The notes under the pieces are model-generated. The model did not search any database and was not told the origin of the DNA. It saw only the letters and a list, made by a program, of their open reading frames with translations. A program made the translations under genes and the position numbers. A stretch of 15,420 bases of DNA from an uncultured Phycisphaerales bacterium (GTDB taxonomy: Bacteria > Planctomycetota > Phycisphaerae > Phycisphaerales > UBA1924). Where the stretch lies: positions 1-15,420 of the forward strand of contig CALMQD010000475.1 of assembly GCA_937871415.1 (NCBI GenBank). Reading direction: 5' to 3'. Positions 12,803-15,420 of the stretch are shown one piece after another (positions within the stretch are counted from its first letter, which is position 1; every line of letters starts with the position of its first letter).

Positions 12803-15420
12803 ATGGACCTGATCCGCTGGTCAATCTCGAAGCCGGTCTCGGTGACGGTGGGCGTGATCCTCGTGGTCATGTTCGGCCTGATCGGGCTGGGCGCGATCCC
12901 GCTGCAGCTCACGCCCACGATCGACAAGCCGATCGTGACCGTGACGACGAACTGGCCGGGCCGTTCGCCGCAGGAGATCGTCGACAGCATCACGCGCGAG
13001 CAGGAGAAGCGGCTGAAGAACGTCGCGAACCTCAAGCGGATGCGTTCCAACAGCTCCGAAGGACAGGCGGTCATCACCCTCGAGTTCTACGTGGGGTCGG
13101 AGATCAGCCGCGCACTGCAGGAGGTGTCGGACGCGCTGCGCCAGGTCCCCGACTACCCGGACGAGGTCGACGAGCCGGTGATCAAGGCGGCCGACGGGGC
13201 GAGCGAGAACGCCATCGCCTGGATCATCGTCGACGTCGACCCCCAGTACGCGGACCAGCACCCGGACTTCGACATCACGACGCTGTACGACGCCCTCGAC
13301 AAGGAGGTGAAGCCCTTCCTGGAGCGCATCGACGGCGTCGCGGAGATCAACATCTACGGCGGGCGGGAGCGGGAGGTCCGCGTGCTGCTCGACCCGCGGC
13401 GGCTCGCGCAGCGCAGCCTCAACCACCTCGACATCATCAGCGCGCTGCAGGGCGAGAACCGCAACGTGTCCGCGGGGACCATCGCCGAGGGCAAGCGCGA
13501 CTACCGCGTGCGCGTCGTCGGCCAGTTCGTGACCGAGCAGGACGTGCTGAACACGATCGTCGCCTACCGCCCCGACCCGGGCTCGACCTCCGGCGCACTC
13601 AAGCCCGTCTACGTGCACGACGTCGCCGACGTCGAGTTCGGCTACCAGAAGATGCGCGGCTTCGTGCGGTCGTTCGGCTACCCGTCGATCGCGATGAACG
13701 CCATCCGCCAGAGCAACGCGAACGTCGTGTCGGTCATGCGCGATCTGCGGGCGCGGCTCGAGGACATCCGAAAGGACCTGCTCCCCAAGCTCGCCGGCGA
13801 CGTCGGCCCGCACCTGCGCATGCGCCAGGTCTACGACGAGACCACCTACATCGACTCGGCGATCTCGCTCGTCACCGAGAACCTCTGGCAGGGCGGCCTG
13901 CTCGCCGCCCTCGCGCTGCTCATCTTCCTGCGCTCGTGGATCGCCACCGGCATCATCTCGCTGGCCATCCCGATCTCCGTGATCGGCACGTTCCTCGTGA
14001 TGGTCGCTTTCGGGCGCACGCTCAACGTCGTTTCGCTCGCCGGGCTGGCCTTCGCGGTGGGCATGGTGGTCGACAACGCCATCGTCGTGCTCGAGAACAC
14101 GTACCGGCGCCTGGCGCTGGGAGACAACATCAAGGCCGCGTCGTACTGGGGCGCGAAGGAAGTCTGGGTCGCGATCCTCGCGTCGACGCTGACGACCGTG
14201 GCGGTCTTCATCCCCGTGCTGACGATCCGCGAGGAGGCCGGGCAGCTCTTCAAGGACATCTCGCTCGCGATCGCCACCTCGGTGACGCTCTCGCTGGTGG
14301 TGGCGATCACGGTCATCCCGTGCGCCTGCAACCTCGTGCTGCGCTTCCACAAGCCGCACCACCACCGGTCCGCGTTCGCCCGTCGCGTCGACAACCTGTT
14401 CGGGGTCGCGACGGTGGCGGACTGGCTGGTGGCCCGGCTGGGCGACCTGCTCTACTGGCTGATGACGGGCTGGCGCGCGTGGACGCTGCGCCCCGCGGTC
14501 ATCATCGGCATGGCCGTGCTCTCCATTGTCGGCTCGTACAAACTCGTCCCCCCGCTCGACTATCTGCCGACGGGCAATCGGAACCTGGTCTTCGGCGGGC
14601 TCCTGATCCCGCCCGGATACTCGGTCGACCATCAGCGCGACATCGCCGAGCGCATCGAGGGCCAGATCAAGCCGTACATGGAGGCGGCGAGCAAGCCCGA
14701 GTCGATCGCTCAGCTCCCGCCGATCTTCCGCTTCGACGCGCCGACCAGGCCCTTCAACCCGGTAGCGGTGGACAACTTCTTCATCGGCTCCTTCGGCGGC
14801 GGGATGTTCGTCGGCGCCACTTCCGCCGATCCCGACCGCGTCATCCCCGTCGGCTATCTGCTCTCGAACTCGATGAACTCGATCCCCGACGCCTTCGGCG
14901 GCGCGCGCCAGACGTCGATCTTCGCCGGCGGCATCGAGGGCGGGAACTCCGTGAACGTGGAGGTCGCCGGCCCCGACCTGTCTCGCGTCGTCTCCGCGGC
15001 GCAGGCCGTCTTCATGAGCGCCGCCCAGAAGTACTCCTTCCGCAACGTGCAGCCCGACCCGGCGAACTTCTCGCTGACGCAGCCCGAGTGGACGGTGCGC
15101 GTGAACGCGACGGGCAGGGAACTGGGCCTCACTTCGCGCGACGTGGGCACCGCGGTCCGCGGCCTGTTCGACGGCGCGTTCGTCGACGACTTCCTCCTCG
15201 ACGGCGACGCCGTGTCCCTCGTGCTCGTGCCGCCGGGCGGGCGGCTGGACTACAAGGAGCAGCTCGCCTCGACGCCGATCGCGACGCGCTCGCTGGGGCC
15301 GGACGGCCGCCCGCGCGTCGTCCCGCTCGATTCGGTTGTCGACGTCTACGAGACCCGCGCCCCGCAGGCGATCCAGCGCAGCGAGGAACTCCCGTCCGTC
15401 ACCGTGAAGGTCTCTCCGCC
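12803..15420 (+). CDS. RND efflux transporter permease, AcrB-like (3' end beyond window)
   Basis: This is an inner-membrane proton-driven pump subunit working with the adaptor upstream. There are 872 complete codons from ATG 12803 and no stop before the window end; family members have about 1,030-1,100 residues, so roughly the last fifth is missing. GAAGGGA (12785-12791) is a distant, weak ribosome binding site. TM1 is about 11-33 (VTVGVILVVMFGLIGLGAIP). The first porter domain follows with WPGRSPQEIVDSIT and GVAEINIYGGRERE. TM2-TM6 span about 364-510, including GMVVDNAIVVLEN. The aspartate pair of AcrB TM4 reads D424-N425, so one of the two proton-relay acids is Asn, a substitution seen in some relatives. 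TM7 is near 562-580, and the second porter domain runs to the window end. The reading frame was followed through the visible part without a stop. Confidence 0.93.
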   Translation, partial: MDLIRWSISKPVSVTVGVILVVMFGLIGLGAIPLQLTPTIDKPIVTVTTNWPGRSPQEIVDSITREQEKRLKNVANLKRMRSNSSEGQAVITLEFYVGSEISRALQEVSDALRQVPDYPDEVDEPVIKAADGASENAIAWIIVDVDPQYADQHPDFDITTLYDALDKEVKPFLERIDGVAEINIYGGREREVRVLLDPRRLAQRSLNHLDIISALQGENRNVSAGTIAEGKRDYRVRVVGQFVTEQDVLNTIVAYRPDPGSTSGALKPVYVHDVADVEFGYQKMRGFVRSFGYPSIAMNAIRQSNANVVSVMRDLRARLEDIRKDLLPKLAGDVGPHLRMRQVYDETTYIDSAISLVTENLWQGGLLAALALLIFLRSWIATGIISLAIPISVIGTFLVMVAFGRTLNVVSLAGLAFAVGMVVDNAIVVLENTYRRLALGDNIKAASYWGAKEVWVAILASTLTTVAVFIPVLTIREEAGQLFKDISLAIATSVTLSLVVAITVIPCACNLVLRFHKPHHHRSAFARRVDNLFGVATVADWLVARLGDLLYWLMTGWRAWTLRPAVIIGMAVLSIVGSYKLVPPLDYLPTGNRNLVFGGLLIPPGYSVDHQRDIAERIEGQIKPYMEAASKPESIAQLPPIFRFDAPTRPFNPVAVDNFFIGSFGGGMFVGATSADPDRVIPVGYLLSNSMNSIPDAFGGARQTSIFAGGIEGGNSVNVEVAGPDLSRVVSAAQAVFMSAAQKYSFRNVQPDPANFSLTQPEWTVRVNATGRELGLTSRDVGTAVRGLFDGAFVDDFLLDGDAVSLVLVPPGGRLDYKEQLASTPIATRSLGPDGRPRVVPLDSVVDVYETRAPQAIQRSEELPSVTVKVSP

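Noticed and set aside
12821..14632. A 603-codon open frame on the minus strand opposite the RND permease
   Set aside because: The plus-strand permease has clear RND motifs and membrane segments. The minus-strand translation is an Arg/Asp/His/Val-rich shadow.
1..15420. CRISPR array, insertion sequence, integrase or toxin-antitoxin pair
   Set aside because: I saw no regularly spaced repeats, transposase or integrase motifs, target-site duplications or small paired genes. The tRNA at the left edge has no integrase gene beside it within the window.

Overview
The window is about 68-70% G+C (estimated by eye), with strong G/C preference at third codon positions. One gene (8777-9676) carries a secretion signal and a C-terminal pair of dockerin-like 'DFNGD...DLF.FLD.WF' repeats, a form typical of Phycisphaerae. 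I therefore infer a planctomycete of the Phycisphaerales type. All genes look chromosomal. I see no insertion sequence, CRISPR array or phage gene.

Left part (1-2332, plus strand). The window opens with the last 30 bases of a tRNA, probably tRNA-Ser, followed by an intrinsic terminator. About 390 bases without a convincing gene follow, holding two inverted repeats. Then come a zinc-dependent alcohol dehydrogenase of the secondary-alcohol type (462-1538), a small 'host attachment protein'-family gene (1594-2070) and a doubtful 73-residue reading frame (2111-2332).

Centre (2370-8706, minus strand). This is a DNA-damage mutagenesis cassette read right to left: imuA, imuB, dnaE2. imuA and imuB overlap by 92 bases, and the imuB stop lies two bases before the likely GTG start of dnaE2. 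An AT-rich promoter region lies immediately upstream of imuA, with a possible -35/extended -10 pair and an 11-base-period direct repeat but no LexA box that I recognise. Just upstream on the same strand is a 179-residue protein that resembles the uracil-DNA glycosylase superfamily. It may be a fourth, repair-related member of the neighbourhood. Next upstream is the secreted dockerin-type protein.

Right part (9740-15420, plus strand). A flavoprotein of the HI0933/YhiN family is divergent from the dockerin gene. It is followed by an RND efflux pair: a periplasmic adaptor (11378-12721) and an inner-membrane RND permease (12803 to beyond the window end, 872 codons visible).

The strongest candidate for something under-described is the putative UDG-like protein next to imuA-imuB-dnaE2, together with the unusual control region of that cassette. 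The core mutasome itself is a known system.
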